A DNA stretch of 64,000 bases from Pseudomonas sp. ISL-84 (GCA_018613035.1 JAGGRA010000028.1:1-64000); one strand, 5' to 3'. Shown: positions 37,954 through 47,517, counted from the stretch's first letter. Numbers and translations are program-made. The notes: generated by a model from the sequence alone, not told the origin.

Positions 37954-39012
37954 TTACTCCACTTTGAAATTTGCTTTCTGAACAGCATTATACCCATATC
38001 CTTTTCTATTCCAATAAGGCCTTAGAGGCTGAACATTGCCTTCCGTATCCCGAGCCCGAACCAGAATGGTATGTTCACCCTTAACAGCCTGCCATTCAAA
38101 TTGCCATTTTACCCAGGCGTATTTCTCGTTTTCCTTCTGCTTAAGGGAAGCTTTTTTCCAGCTAATGCCATAATCAAAGCTTATTTCCACTTCCTTTATA
38201 ATCCCTGTACCGGTCCAGGCAATTCCTTTTATCAGTTGAGCTCCATCTTCAATTATGGAATAGTTCATTGGCTGCTGGATTGTACTGTTGACATGAATGG
38301 TTGTTACAGGTTTTTTATCCTTGTCAGTGTCTTTATACGGATAATAAACATAATCTTTTGTTTGAAAGGGGCCATTAAACGCATGTTTAATAATAAAAAT
38401 ATTCTGCAGCCATTTAACCGAAGCCATAGCATACCATTGTGGCACAATTAACCGGTAAGGAAATCCATGCTTGTAAGGGATTGGTTTTCCATTATATTCA
38501 TAGGCTACGATGGTATCTTCGTGAAGTGCTTTCTCAATGGGAAGGCTTCTCCCATAGTAAAAAGACTCTTCCAAGTCTTTTCGTTCGCCAAAATCCATAC
38601 CCACAAACACGGCTTCTTTACTTCCTTCCATAAGTCCTGCCTGATTTAAAAGTTCCCTTAGGGGGACACCTTTCCATTTAGCCTGGCTGACAGCGCCTTC
38701 CTCCCATTGCTCTCCATATACCTTCGGCTTAAATTTTGCCCGATTATTGCCAGCACATTCCAATGGTAACATGATTGTTTTGGAAGGGAGACGGTGAAGA
38801 TCATTCATTGTTATTTTTACAGGTTTTTTTACATTTCCTTGAATAGTCAAAAAGAACGGCATAGGAATTAACTGTGGATAGGGAAAGTGGTTTCGTAAAT
38901 AGAAATAGTCTTTTGGCGTTTTCCATCGGTCGAGAAATTGAATGGGAGACTCCTGGTTTTCCGGATCAAGACTTACTGTTTTTAAATAGGGAATGACAAA
39001 TTCGTTTCTCAA
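37954..39012 (-). CDS. Sulfite-oxidase-family molybdopterin oxidoreductase
   Basis: About 352 residues. The N-terminal two thirds form the oxidoreductase molybdopterin-binding domain with the Mo-ligand Cys in LECAGNNRAKF and the FPYRLIVPQWYAMASVKWL block; the last third is the Mo-co dimerisation (Ig-like) domain with SFDYGISWKKASL and RARDTEGNVQPLRPYWN. No heme domain and no signal peptide. It may oxidise sulfite or reduce another oxo-substrate. I prefer TTG 39012 because GAGGTG lies 8 bases before it; an ATG at 39033 or 39054 would add 7 or 14 residues. Confidence 0.88.
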   Translation of the reverse strand: MRNEFVIPYLKTVSLDPENQESPIQFLDRWKTPKDYFYLRNHFPYPQLIPMPFFLTIQGNVKKPVKITMNDLHRLPSKTIMLPLECAGNNRAKFKPKVYGEQWEEGAVSQAKWKGVPLRELLNQAGLMEGSKEAVFVGMDFGERKDLEESFYYGRSLPIEKALHEDTIVAYEYNGKPIPYKHGFPYRLIVPQWYAMASVKWLQNIFIIKHAFNGPFQTKDYVYYPYKDTDKDKKPVTTIHVNSTIQQPMNYSIIEDGAQLIKGIAWTGTGIIKEVEISFDYGISWKKASLKQKENEKYAWVKWQFEWQAVKGEHTILVRARDTEGNVQPLRPYWNRKGYGYNAVQKANFKVE

Positions 39013-39164
39013 TAGCCCATCACCTCTATTCATAAATATAATGGCAAAGGTCAAGTTAGAACCTTATAAAAATGCCAGATTAATTGCCTTTAGGCCACTT
39101 AAGTTTACAAAAGTCATTTTGAGGAATAATCGTAAGTAATACATGCTGAAAGGCGGAACCAGTA

Positions 39165-39908
39165 ATGAAGGAAGAACTTAAAATAACAGGCCACAGACCC
39201 TTTCAAATGCCAAAATCACCATGGATAATGGAACAAATATGGAATGATATCCTATTTTTACATTGGCCTGTACCAGCAGAAGCCATGGAAAAACATATTC
39301 CTTCCCAACTGAAATTAGACACTTATATTGGAACAGCCTGGATCGGAATTGTGCCTTTTTGGATCAGCAAAATGCGGGTGCGCGGTTTGCCGCCAATGCC
39401 TTTTATGAATTCAATGATTGAATTGAATGTAAGAACTTATGTAGAATACGAGGGAAGGAAAGGGGTTTACTTTTTCAGTCTGGATGCAAACAATCCTTTA
39501 GCCGTAACCGGTGCCAGAATGCTGTATTTTCTTCCTTATATGAATGCAGAAATGAATGTAACAAATGCAGAAGGAAAGGTGAATTATGAAAGCAGGCGGA
39601 AAAGTGGGAATACTGATAGAAATCATTTTTTTGCCTCCTATAACGCTTCATCCAACCCCTATAATTCAGAACCCGGTTCACTTGATGAATGGCTGACAGA
39701 ACGTTATTGCTTATGGGTTACAAAAGGGAACAAGGTCTTTCGGGGCGATATCCACCATACGAAGTGGCAGCTCCATGAGGCATCTTGTCATATTCAGCAT
39801 AATTCAATGGCATCCTTTTTGCCACGTGATTACTTTCAAGGGCAACCCATTTTACATTACTCTCCGAGAAAACATGCTTTTTTTTGGCCATTAAAACGGG
39901 TTACTTAA
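39165..39908 (+). CDS. DUF2071 protein (YqjF-like)
   Basis: 247 residues, soluble. FLHWPVPAEAMEKHIPSQLKLDTYIGTAWIGIVPF and the MNSMIELNVRTYVEYEGRKGVYFFSLDANN block match DUF2071/YqjF, which has an acetoacetate-decarboxylase-like fold. No reaction is known. AAAGGCGG precedes the ATG. Divergent from the sulfite-oxidase-like gene; its terminator is shared with the next minus-strand gene. Confidence 0.88.
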   Translation: MKEELKITGHRPFQMPKSPWIMEQIWNDILFLHWPVPAEAMEKHIPSQLKLDTYIGTAWIGIVPFWISKMRVRGLPPMPFMNSMIELNVRTYVEYEGRKGVYFFSLDANNPLAVTGARMLYFLPYMNAEMNVTNAEGKVNYESRRKSGNTDRNHFFASYNASSNPYNSEPGSLDEWLTERYCLWVTKGNKVFRGDIHHTKWQLHEASCHIQHNSMASFLPRDYFQGQPILHYSPRKHAFFWPLKRVT

Positions 39909-39932
39909 ACTAAAGAGTAAGTAACCCGTTTT
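39893..39932. terminator. Bidirectional terminator
   Basis: AAAACGGGTTACTTA and TAAGTAACCCGTTTT arms; the yqjF stop codon lies in the stem. Confidence 0.85.
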
Positions 39933-39935
39933 AGA

Positions 39936-40079
39936 TTATTTATGTTTGTTATTAAAATTTCCCGCGAGCAATCTCTTTACTTCGTTATAAGAAAGCCCCG
40001 ATTGGCTATTCAGCCTTTTTATTTCATCAATATCTGTACCGGCAATAGTTAGATTCTTCTTCCCATTTGTATTATTCAC
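39936..40079 (-). CDS. Small hydrophilic protein (47 aa), possibly SASP-like
   Basis: GTG start at 40079 with GGAGG 7 bases upstream; the longer frame to 40208 has no ribosome site. Sequence GKKNLTIAGTDIDEIKRLNSQSGLSYNEVKRL resembles the AGTDxxxVKxxNxxS pattern of gamma-type small acid-soluble spore proteins, but it is short and the match is weak. Function not assigned. Confidence 0.6.
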   Translation of the reverse strand: MNNTNGKKNLTIAGTDIDEIKRLNSQSGLSYNEVKRLLAGNFNNKHK

Positions 40080-40184
40080 ATTATTTCCTCCTAAAATATG
40101 AATGATTATTTTGCCCCCTTGTAAAAGTTTTTCTATAAAAAATGACTTTATTGTCCATACTAAGAAAAAAAGGGGGCGTTTCCT

Positions 40185-40367
40185 ATTTTTTTCAATAAAA
40201 AAGGACAAGATGATAAGCCGGAAGTGGTGCTTATGGACACAGAGGTATATTCATGCAATAGCTGCAATGGTTGGATGAGAAAGGATTTTGCCTCTGCAGA
40301 TTTAAAATGTCCATTATGCGGTGATGAAACAACAGTTGAAATGAGGGAATTGCCGCAAATTCAATAA
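40185..40367 (+). CDS. ydjO: YdjO-family cold-inducible small protein, apparent AUU start
   Basis: 60 residues ending in a four-cysteine zinc-ribbon-like core: CNSCNGWMRKDFASADLKCPLCG, as in B. subtilis YdjO. The open frame begins after a stop at 40161 and contains no ATG before residue 17. The family start (…FFNKK) coincides with ATT at 40185, which has AGGGGG 8 bases upstream. A GTG at 40224 or 40227 would remove the N-terminus. Function unknown; a metal-binding protein is likely. Confidence 0.78.
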   Translation: MFFNKKGQDDKPEVVLMDTEVYSCNSCNGWMRKDFASADLKCPLCGDETTVEMRELPQIQ

Positions 40368-40382
40368 AATACTTATAAATGA

Positions 40383-40418
40383 AAAAGACTGTTGTCACCC
40401 AGATAACAGTCTTTCTTA
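40383..40418. terminator. Terminator between ydjO and splA
   Basis: AAAGACTGTT and AACAGTCTTT arms with TCTTATT following. Confidence 0.8.
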
Positions 40419-40424
40419 TTGGGA

Positions 40425-40667
40425 CTAGTAGTCTCCGTACAATTCTTGAAAGGCTTGTTCCGCATCTTTTTCAGAAGTAAACAGCGCATCGTCCTCTTCA
40501 ATTAAATGGAATGATTCGTTAAGAAATAGAGCTACTGCGTTAGGATCTTTAGGATGAGGAACAATTTCGGCTGGGCGGACGTTTGCTACGATTGGAGTAT
40601 GAGGATTATGATAAATGACAAAAACCTCATCGCCTGCTTTTACATTTCTTGGATCGATTGTTTCCAT
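40425..40667 (-). CDS. splA: SplA-family transcriptional regulator
   Basis: 80 residues: AGDEVFVIYHNPHTPIVANV, AEIVPHPKDP and ALFLNESFHLIEEDDALFTSEKDAEQAF match SplA, which in B. subtilis controls the spore photoproduct lyase gene splB. Here splB is not adjacent. AAGGAGTG precedes the ATG. Confidence 0.88.
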   Translation of the reverse strand: METIDPRNVKAGDEVFVIYHNPHTPIVANVRPAEIVPHPKDPNAVALFLNESFHLIEEDDALFTSEKDAEQAFQELYGDY

Positions 40668-40701
40668 TCTTATTCACTCCTTCAATATAGATGGGACAAA
40701 T

Positions 40702-40896
40702 TTATAGATTTTCGTTTTGCTGACCAATTTCTTTGGCGCCAATAATTGCATTTGCCGTTTCCTGCTGTTCGTGTCCATCAACTGAATCACCAACAGTATT
40801 TCTTAAATTGGGAAACTTTCCGTCCGTATCAACTGTGACCATTTCCTCTTTTGGCGCCTGTGTTAAATATTTTTCATCTTTTTCATTCATCATCAA
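40702..40896 (-). CDS. Small acidic hypothetical protein (64 aa)
   Basis: Begins MMMNEKDEKYLTQAPKEEMV and ends NAIIGAKEIGQQNENL; hydrophilic, with no membrane segment. AAAGGAG lies 6 bases before the first ATG, and it sits 34 bp upstream of splA in the same direction, so the two may be cotranscribed. Not recognised. Confidence 0.7.
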   Translation of the reverse strand: MMMNEKDEKYLTQAPKEEMVTVDTDGKFPNLRNTVGDSVDGHEQQETANAIIGAKEIGQQNENL

Positions 40897-41037
40897 AACT
40901 CCTTTGGACTCTTATATTTAATCCGTTGTCTTTTAAGTTTTCTCCCACCATTGAACCAATATGCAACCATATTAATCCTTGATTTAATGGGTATATTACT
41001 TTTATAAATTTTAAAATCAAGCAGAGGTGCCAAAATA

Positions 41038-42306
41038 GTGGACAACAATATGAATTTGATTAATGCAATTCAGAATGAAGCCTATTCATACATTGCATCA
41101 TCTGATCTTGACCGAGTTATCGATGCTATCGGTGATGCAAAATTTGTTTTATTAGGCGAGGCTTCTCATGGGACATCTGAATTTTACACCGTCAGAACTG
41201 AGCTATCCAAAAAGCTCATCGAACAAAAAGGATTTAATTGTATTACAGTGGAAGGGGACTGGCCTTCATGTTTCAACGTTAACCGGTATGTTAAGGGTTA
41301 TGAACAAATGAGTTCCCAAAGGGCTCTGGGGGATTTTAACAGATGGCCTACCTGGATGTGGGCAAACGAGGAAGTCAAGCTGCTTATAGAGTGGCTTCAT
41401 GACTTTAATCATCGTACTGAACAGCAAAGTAAAATGGCCGGTTTTTATGGCATTGATGTGTACAGTTTGTGGGAGTCAATGGAAGAAATCATTAAACTCC
41501 TCGAAAAAAACGGGGCAACTGAGTTGGAGTCGGCGATAAATGCTTTTTCCTGCTTTGAGCCGTTTCACCGGACTCCAGAAAATTATGCCGTGTCTGCAGC
41601 TTTCTATGGGGAAGGCTGCGAAAAGGAAGTTGCTGAACTTCTTCTTAAAATAAAAAACAAATGGGATTCAGCAAGGGACCTAGAAGAAACCTCCCTAAAC
41701 CTTTCGATAAATAGTCTTGTTACGGTTAATGCTGAAAACTATTACCGCGCAATGGTAAAAGGCGGTCCAGATGATTGGAATATTAGAGATCATCATATGG
41801 TAAGCGCTTTAGAGGAAATCTCCAACTATTACGGCCAAGAATCTAAGGTGATTGTCTGGGAGCACAATACCCATATTGGCGATGCAAGAGCTACGGATAT
41901 GCAAGAAGAGGGTCTTGTTAATGTAGGCCAAATCCTCCGTGAAAAATATGGGGAAAACCAGGTTTATGCAATAGGCTTTGGTACACACTCCGGGACGGTT
42001 GTGGCAGCGGAAAAATGGGGCGAGGAGCTTCAGGTAATGGAAGTGCCGCCAGCACAAGAAGGCAGCTGGGAGGATGCCCTCCAAAAAGCAGGAAAAGGAA
42101 ATAAAATATTGTTGTTTACAGATAATAATCGGGATCTTTTTAAAAACTTCATCGGCCACCGGGCTATCGGAGTAGTATACAATCCGGAATATGAACAGTA
42201 TGGGAACTACGTATCTACACAGATTTCACGCCGGTATGATGGGTTTATTTATATCGAAAAGACAAGGGCTCTCAAACCGATTTTATCAACAGCCGGAATC
42301 ACATAA
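41038..42306 (+). CDS. Erythromycin-esterase-like protein
   Basis: 422 residues from a GTG start with AGAGGTG upstream. VLLGEASHGTSEFY carries the family His44 and Glu41; VEGDWPSCFNVNRYV, DFNRWPTWMWANEE and WEHNTHIGDA are further Ere-family blocks. Some members hydrolyse macrolide lactones, but most chromosomal ones, often called succinoglycan-biosynthesis-like, have no known substrate, so resistance should not be assumed. Single gene. Confidence 0.88.
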   Translation: MDNNMNLINAIQNEAYSYIASSDLDRVIDAIGDAKFVLLGEASHGTSEFYTVRTELSKKLIEQKGFNCITVEGDWPSCFNVNRYVKGYEQMSSQRALGDFNRWPTWMWANEEVKLLIEWLHDFNHRTEQQSKMAGFYGIDVYSLWESMEEIIKLLEKNGATELESAINAFSCFEPFHRTPENYAVSAAFYGEGCEKEVAELLLKIKNKWDSARDLEETSLNLSINSLVTVNAENYYRAMVKGGPDDWNIRDHHMVSALEEISNYYGQESKVIVWEHNTHIGDARATDMQEEGLVNVGQILREKYGENQVYAIGFGTHSGTVVAAEKWGEELQVMEVPPAQEGSWEDALQKAGKGNKILLFTDNNRDLFKNFIGHRAIGVVYNPEYEQYGNYVSTQISRRYDGFIYIEKTRALKPILSTAGIT

Positions 42307-43077
42307 TTTATTCAGCTTGCTAAATCCAAAGCTGTGAAAACGTTCACAAAACAGACACCACTGAACCTGTATGAGAGCGGGTGAGAGTGGTAAAATAAAG
42401 ATGTAAAGGAAATACAAAAACTCCTTAACATCTTAGGAGACTCAGCCATATAGTGTTCGTTCCGGCTGTCAGTGAACGAAAGCTAAAAAATCCTTTACTA
42501 TGCTGAAAAAGGGAGGTAAATAACTTTAGTTAACAGGATGATCAAAGTAAAGACTACTGGAAGCTCACTATTAATTTGACACTCTGCTGATTGCAGCGGA
42601 AAATCAACTGTCAAGTTAAGCAAAGCAAAGCTAAGCATTAAAAAGGATGCATACTTTATTTCCACCAGATTTCATGTGAAACTTCTGTCTAATGCTCCTA
42701 ATGGAATAGGGCTTACGCAGAACCGGATCATCTAACCTAAAGGCCTTTGGCTGGGAAATAATAAGTGAATCCTTATAAGAGAATAGTCTCTATCCAGGGA
42801 AGATAGTGAACGATTTCTCTTAAATTGCCAAAAGATTTCCTTTTGCACTCAAAAACCTGTTATTCTAAAGTTTAAAAACGACTTGACCAAACCTCTCCTA
42901 AAGGATGTTGTTTTCAGTAAGAATTGAGTCTCAAAAAAGTGTTTTTCCAAAACAAAGTTCAGTTAGCAGGAACTAATTAAACGGAACAAACACTCCATCA
43001 GCTGCCAGGTTATCAGCTCTCGAAAATGTGTTTAAATTAGCTGATGTGCATGGTTGGGTCCCCTAAGATGTTAACCT
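42307..43077. other. 770-bp gene-free stretch
   Basis: No open frame with a credible ribosome site. It contains a minimal dispersed repeat (42565-42635: TTTGACACTCTGCTGATTGC ... AAAATCAACTGTCAAGTTAA) and GTTCGTTCCGGC...CAGTGAACG, a small hairpin near 42465. The remainder is unrecognised and may be decayed DNA. Confidence 0.6.
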
Positions 43078-43108
43078 AAAAACCCCTCCGAATCGGAGAG
43101 GTTTTTCT
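43078..43108 (-). terminator. pepF terminator
   Basis: AAAACCCCTCCGA and TCGGAGAGGTTTTT arms next to the pepF stop codon. Confidence 0.8.
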
Positions 43109-43109
43109 T

Positions 43110-44924
43110 TTATTCATAGCTGTTTTCTAATTCATCGACTAAAGCACCTACATAGCTCACAGCTTTGCGGATTGCATCCGGCTTGGACATATCAATGCCT
43201 GCACTCCTTAAAAGTTCAAGCGGTTTTTTAGTTCCACCCGATTTAAGGACATCCAGCCACCGATCTACCGCAGGCTGGCCTTCTTCTTTAATGCTTTGTG
43301 CCATCGCTGTAGAAGCAGTTAGCCCTGCTGAATAAGTGTATGGATACAGTCCCATATAATAATGCGGCTGTCTCATCCATGTTAATGCTGCTTTTTCATC
43401 CAGTTCGACTGAATTTCCCCAGAAAGAGCTAAGGGTCTCATATTTTTGGTCTGATAGCGTTTTTGCAGTTAACGGCACACCGTGTTCCGCCAGATTATAA
43501 ATCCTGCGCTGATATTCACCTTCCAGAAGGTGAGTAACGAAATTGTGATAGTAAGTTCCAAGGAGCTGGAGAATTACCCAGCGTTTCATTCTTTTATCTT
43601 CGGTTCCTTCCATTAAATGCTGTCCCAAAAGCAATTCATTGAGGGTTGAAGGCGCTTCAACAAAATAGGTGGAAGGGCGTGTATTCATGATGCGCTGATA
43701 TTTATTGGCCAAATAGAAATGTCCCGCATGCCCAAGCTCGTGCGCCAGGACAAAAGCTCCCCGCATCGTATCTGTCCATGTAATCAAGATAAAGGGGTGA
43801 GAACCATACGGGCTCGAACAGAATGCGCCAGTTGATTTCCCGACATTATCTGCTAGGTCCACCCAGCGTTCCGTTAACCCTTTCTCCATGATTTCAGAGT
43901 ACTCTGACCCCATGACTTTAAGTGCTTCCAAAATAACCTTTGATGCATCTTCATAGGTTGTTTCGGGATTGAAGTCTGGGTCTAAAGGTGCCTTTAAATC
44001 ACAAAACAGCATTTTATCTAATCCTAAAACCTTTTTCTTCAGCTGAGCAAATCTGCGCATATGTGGTGCCAATTCTTTTTGGATTATATCAAGCTGGTTA
44101 TGGTACATTTCCTCAGTTACATGCTGTGAATCCAACAGCATCTGTGTAACAGAGTTGTATTTTCTTAATTTTGATAAAGTAACTTGCTTCTTGACTTCAG
44201 CAGAATAAGCGGAAGCAAATGTATTCTTATAGTTTTCCAATGAATCAGTGAAGGAAGAATAGGCATTTCTTCGAATGGTTGTGTCGGGTGAAAATTCGTA
44301 GCGATCCTCATATAGGGCAAAAGAATTCGGAAGCTCGTTGCCTTCACTATCATTAAAAGAAGAAAAAGGCATGTCAGCCAGTTTTCCTGCCTGATAAACA
44401 TTATATGGAGCTCCAAGAACCTCACCTAATGCTGCAATAGCTTCCTCTGTTTCCGGAGATAGCCTGTGTTCCTTTGTTTTCATCAAGTCTGAAAGCTGGC
44501 TTTTGTAAACCTCGAGTTCACTATCTTCTGCTATGTAATTTTCAACCGTACCATCTGGCAGGGACAATATTTCAGATTCAATAAAAGAAAGAGAAGATGC
44601 CGCTTTAGCTCTCAGGGAAGCTAGCTTAGAGGAATTCGCTTGATTATCAGGGTTCGTGCCATCCTCTGATTGGCGCAGCATAGCGTACGTACCCGCTTGG
44701 ACAAGGCGGACAGAAAGTCTTTCCTGAGCGGAAAGGCAGTTTTTGAAAACTTGCGGCCCTGCGTGCAGCTTGCCTTTAAACTGTTCAAAAATAGCAAGGT
44801 CCTCTTCAATGCTATTCATTTCTTTCTGCCAATCTTCCTCTGAAGCAAATAAATCCTCTAATTTCCAGGTAAGGTCTTTAGGCACCTCGGAACGTTTTAA
44901 TCTGGTAACAACTGTTTGAACCAT
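43110..44924 (-). CDS. pepF: Oligoendopeptidase F (M3B metallopeptidase)
   Basis: 604 residues. Cytoplasmic zinc peptidase that cuts oligopeptides. HELGH at residues 395-399 supplies His395, Glu396 and His399; a third ligand Glu is in YFVEAPSTLNE about 25 residues later. The N-terminal oligopeptidase-F domain and the PYTYSAGLTASTAMA block near the C-terminus are typical. GGAGGGG lies before the ATG. Upstream of the gene lies the 52-bp tandem array. Confidence 0.96.
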   Translation of the reverse strand: MVQTVVTRLKRSEVPKDLTWKLEDLFASEEDWQKEMNSIEEDLAIFEQFKGKLHAGPQVFKNCLSAQERLSVRLVQAGTYAMLRQSEDGTNPDNQANSSKLASLRAKAASSLSFIESEILSLPDGTVENYIAEDSELEVYKSQLSDLMKTKEHRLSPETEEAIAALGEVLGAPYNVYQAGKLADMPFSSFNDSEGNELPNSFALYEDRYEFSPDTTIRRNAYSSFTDSLENYKNTFASAYSAEVKKQVTLSKLRKYNSVTQMLLDSQHVTEEMYHNQLDIIQKELAPHMRRFAQLKKKVLGLDKMLFCDLKAPLDPDFNPETTYEDASKVILEALKVMGSEYSEIMEKGLTERWVDLADNVGKSTGAFCSSPYGSHPFILITWTDTMRGAFVLAHELGHAGHFYLANKYQRIMNTRPSTYFVEAPSTLNELLLGQHLMEGTEDKRMKRWVILQLLGTYYHNFVTHLLEGEYQRRIYNLAEHGVPLTAKTLSDQKYETLSSFWGNSVELDEKAALTWMRQPHYYMGLYPYTYSAGLTASTAMAQSIKEEGQPAVDRWLDVLKSGGTKKPLELLRSAGIDMSKPDAIRKAVSYVGALVDELENSYE

Positions 44925-45099
44925 ATGGTTTCCCCTCCTATTTCGACACTCTAAATACTAAGAATATCAGATAATTATACAGGAAAAATTCATAATTTTA
45001 TATATTTTTCTAACATTTGTTAGCAACTTCTGTAATATAACAGGTGGAAGAGAGGATTTTGAAATAGAAAATGTTAATTTATTTCTCGTTAGAATAGGA

Positions 45100-46130
45100 T
45101 TTAGATCGAGCGATCATGATAACGATTTTCATAGAGTGAGGGACTTGAGCACTTTAGAGACTTCATGACTTCGATTCTCCTCAAAGAGAAAGGAACTTGG
45201 GCATCATAGAGCAGTCTTGACGACATCTTAGGCATATAGAGAGGAACATCTTCGCCATAGGGCTTTCATAACGACGGTCTTCTTCAAACAGAGAGGAACA
45301 CCGTCGCCATAGGGCTTTCATGACGACGGTTTTCTTCAAACAGAGAGGAACATCGTCGCCATAGGGCTTTCATGACGACGGTCTTCTTCAAACAGAGGGG
45401 AATTTTGTCGCCATAGGGCTTCCATGACGACGGTTTTCTTCAAACAGAGTGGAACATCGTCGCCATAGGGCTTTCATGTAGACGGTTTTCTTCAAACAGA
45501 GAGGAACATCGTCGCCATAGGGCTTTCATGACGACATCTTTCTTCAAATAGAGAGGAACATCGTCGCCATAGGGCTTCCATGACGACGGTTTTCTTCAAA
45601 CAGAGAGGATTATCGTCGTCATAGAGCAGTCATGACGACAGTTTTCTTCAAACAGAGAGGAACATCGTCGCCATAGGGCTTTCATGACGACGGTATTCTT
45701 CAAACAAAGAAGAACATCGTCGCCATAGGGCTTCCATGAAGACGGTTTTCTTCAAACAGAGAGGATTATCGTCGTCATAGAGCAGTCATGACGACAGTTT
45801 TCTTCAAACAGAGAGGATTATCATCGCCATAGAGCAGTCATGACGACAGTTTTCTTCAAACAGAGAGGATTATCGTCGCCATAGAGCAGTCATGACGACA
45901 GTTTTCTTCAAACAGAGAGGAACATCGTCGCCATAGAGCAGTCATGACGACAGTTTTCTTCAAACAGAGAGGAACATCGTCGCCATAGAGCTTTCATGAA
46001 GACGGTTTTCTTCAAAAAGAGTGGGACTGGGCGTCATAGAGCCTTCATGAGGTCGATTCTCCTTAATGGGAGAGATACTTGAGTCGCCCCATACCGGTCA
46101 TGATGACGATTCTCGTTCCGAAAACGATAA
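45100..46130. repeat. Minisatellite of about 19 tandem 52-bp units
   Basis: Typical unit GAACATCGTCGCCATAGGGC + TTTCATGACGACGGTTTTCT + TCAAACAGAGAG (52 bp). Central units are nearly identical, while those at both ends (45100-45240 and 46023-46130) are diverged and 51-52 bp long. Two unit types alternate: GAACATCGTCGCCATAGGGCTTT and GATTATCGTCGTCATAGAGCAGT. Each unit contains GTCGYCAT and ATGACGAC as inverted arms around 9 bases. 52 is not a multiple of three and there is no long open frame. It fills the gap between pepF and yhfH. Confidence 0.95.
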
Positions 46131-46154
46131 CCAGATCCATACTCTAAGAACATA

Positions 46155-46188
46155 AAAAAACGGAAGGACTTCTATCCTTCCGTTTTTT
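46155..46188 (-). terminator. yhfH terminator
   Basis: AAAAAACGGAAGGA and TCCTTCCGTTTTTT arms directly after the yhfH stop. Confidence 0.88.
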
Positions 46189-46191
46189 GTT

Positions 46192-46326
46192 CTATTCCAT
46201 TTTCTTCGAAAGGCAGCGGTCACATTCCATCAAATAAGATTCAGCCTGTTCCTTGACTGTTTGACCGCACTCCGGGCATACCTTTTTAGGAAGGTTTCTG
46301 AAAAATTCAACTGGACTTTTAATCAT
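46192..46326 (-). CDS. yhfH: YhfH-family small zinc-ribbon-like protein
   Basis: 44 residues: VEFFRNLPKKVCPECGQTV, then MECDRCL, giving two CxxC pairs. This is the YhfH family pattern of Bacillus. Probably a tiny metal-binding protein of unknown role. AAAGGAGG lies 8 bases before the ATG at 46326. Confidence 0.88.
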   Translation of the reverse strand: MIKSPVEFFRNLPKKVCPECGQTVKEQAESYLMECDRCLSKKME

Positions 46327-46536
46327 GATTTTTCCTCCTTTTTATAATACAGTTTATTTTATTATCTTCTGTTGTAGTACAGTATATACTATTTATTTTC
46401 AATTGTGTAGTCTTTTGCCTAAATTTTTTTAAAATTTTATTTATTTATAAAAATGGAAAATGCTTATGGTTTTTTCCATATAGGACAAAGGGTATATAAA
46501 GCTATATTAATTAGAGAGCAGTGTGAGGTGTTTGCC

Positions 46537-47382
46537 GTGGAATTACAAGAGAGCCAGCAAAAAAAACGAGACCATAGAGATAAGCTGGGTAAGGAATCGA
46601 TCCCTTGGCTAAGAAGGTACGCTCGCCTTGGCTATATGGCTAGGGGCTTTGTATATATGATCATAGGGATATTGGCTATGATGGCTGCAGCAGGAGCGGG
46701 AGGCAGCAAAACAGATACTGGTGGTGCACTGCGCTCAGTTGCTACTGTGCCATTTGGTGAGGCACTTTTGTGGGGCGTAGCCTTCAGTTTATCAGGCTAT
46801 GTTCTTTGGAGGATTATTTTAATCATTAACGATCCCGAAAAAAAGGGGTTTGGAATAAAGGGTATCGCTTTAAAAATATCCTACCTTATAAGCGGCATCA
46901 TTTATGCCAGCCTATCCTACGAGGCGTTCACAATCGCAAATCATGCATCAAGTGGCAGCAGCAATGAGAAGTCGCTTTCAGCAAAACTTCTTCAACAGCC
47001 TTTTGGGCACTGGCTGGCCGGGATTGCAGGCATAATTATTATCGGGTATGGATTTTATGAAATGTATAATGCATATAGTGGAAAGTATAAGGAGGAATTC
47101 AGAGAATGGAAGATGAGTAAAAAAGAAATCAAGCTTGCTGCAAAGGCAGGAAAAATAGGCCTTACATCCAGGGCAGTTGTTATGTTTATAATTGGGTACT
47201 TTGTTATCATTACAGCCATTACATCTGATCCCGATACTACAATTGGAATGGATGGAGCACTTGCCAAAATTTCAGCCCAGCCGTTCGGGCAGATTTTGCT
47301 GGGAGTGGTAGCCTTTGGACTTTTTCTGTATGGAGTATACCTGATTTTGAAGGGTCGATATCGAAAGATTAAATTAAATTAG
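46537..47382 (+). CDS. DUF1206 membrane protein
   Basis: 281 residues from a GTG at 46537 with GTGAGGTG upstream; the ATG at 46453 has no ribosome site. Three repeats of two membrane helices, each opening with an Arg/Lys-Gly stretch (YARLGYMARGFVYMIIG, LKISYLISGIIYASLS, GKIGLTSRAVVMFIIG), define DUF1206. No function is known. Single gene. Confidence 0.87.
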   Translation: MELQESQQKKRDHRDKLGKESIPWLRRYARLGYMARGFVYMIIGILAMMAAAGAGGSKTDTGGALRSVATVPFGEALLWGVAFSLSGYVLWRIILIINDPEKKGFGIKGIALKISYLISGIIYASLSYEAFTIANHASSGSSNEKSLSAKLLQQPFGHWLAGIAGIIIIGYGFYEMYNAYSGKYKEEFREWKMSKKEIKLAAKAGKIGLTSRAVVMFIIGYFVIITAITSDPDTTIGMDGALAKISAQPFGQILLGVVAFGLFLYGVYLILKGRYRKIKLN

Positions 47383-47517
47383 GGCAAAATAGGAAGGGAA
47401 CGAATAATCTGAGTTTAACAATCTTTATTTAATTTTCCTTTTACCTCTTCCATGGCTGTAAGGTTTCCATTACAATCATATTTGAAACTGTTAAGGTGAG
47501 GAGGCTGATAGCCCGTA

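Noticed and set aside
41038-42306. Macrolide resistance gene
   Set aside because: Erythromycin-esterase-like fold is clear, but most chromosomal members have no shown macrolide activity and no mobile context is present.
45100-46130. CRISPR array
   Set aside because: The whole 52-bp unit is repeated with point differences; there are no unique spacers between constant repeats and no cas genes nearby.
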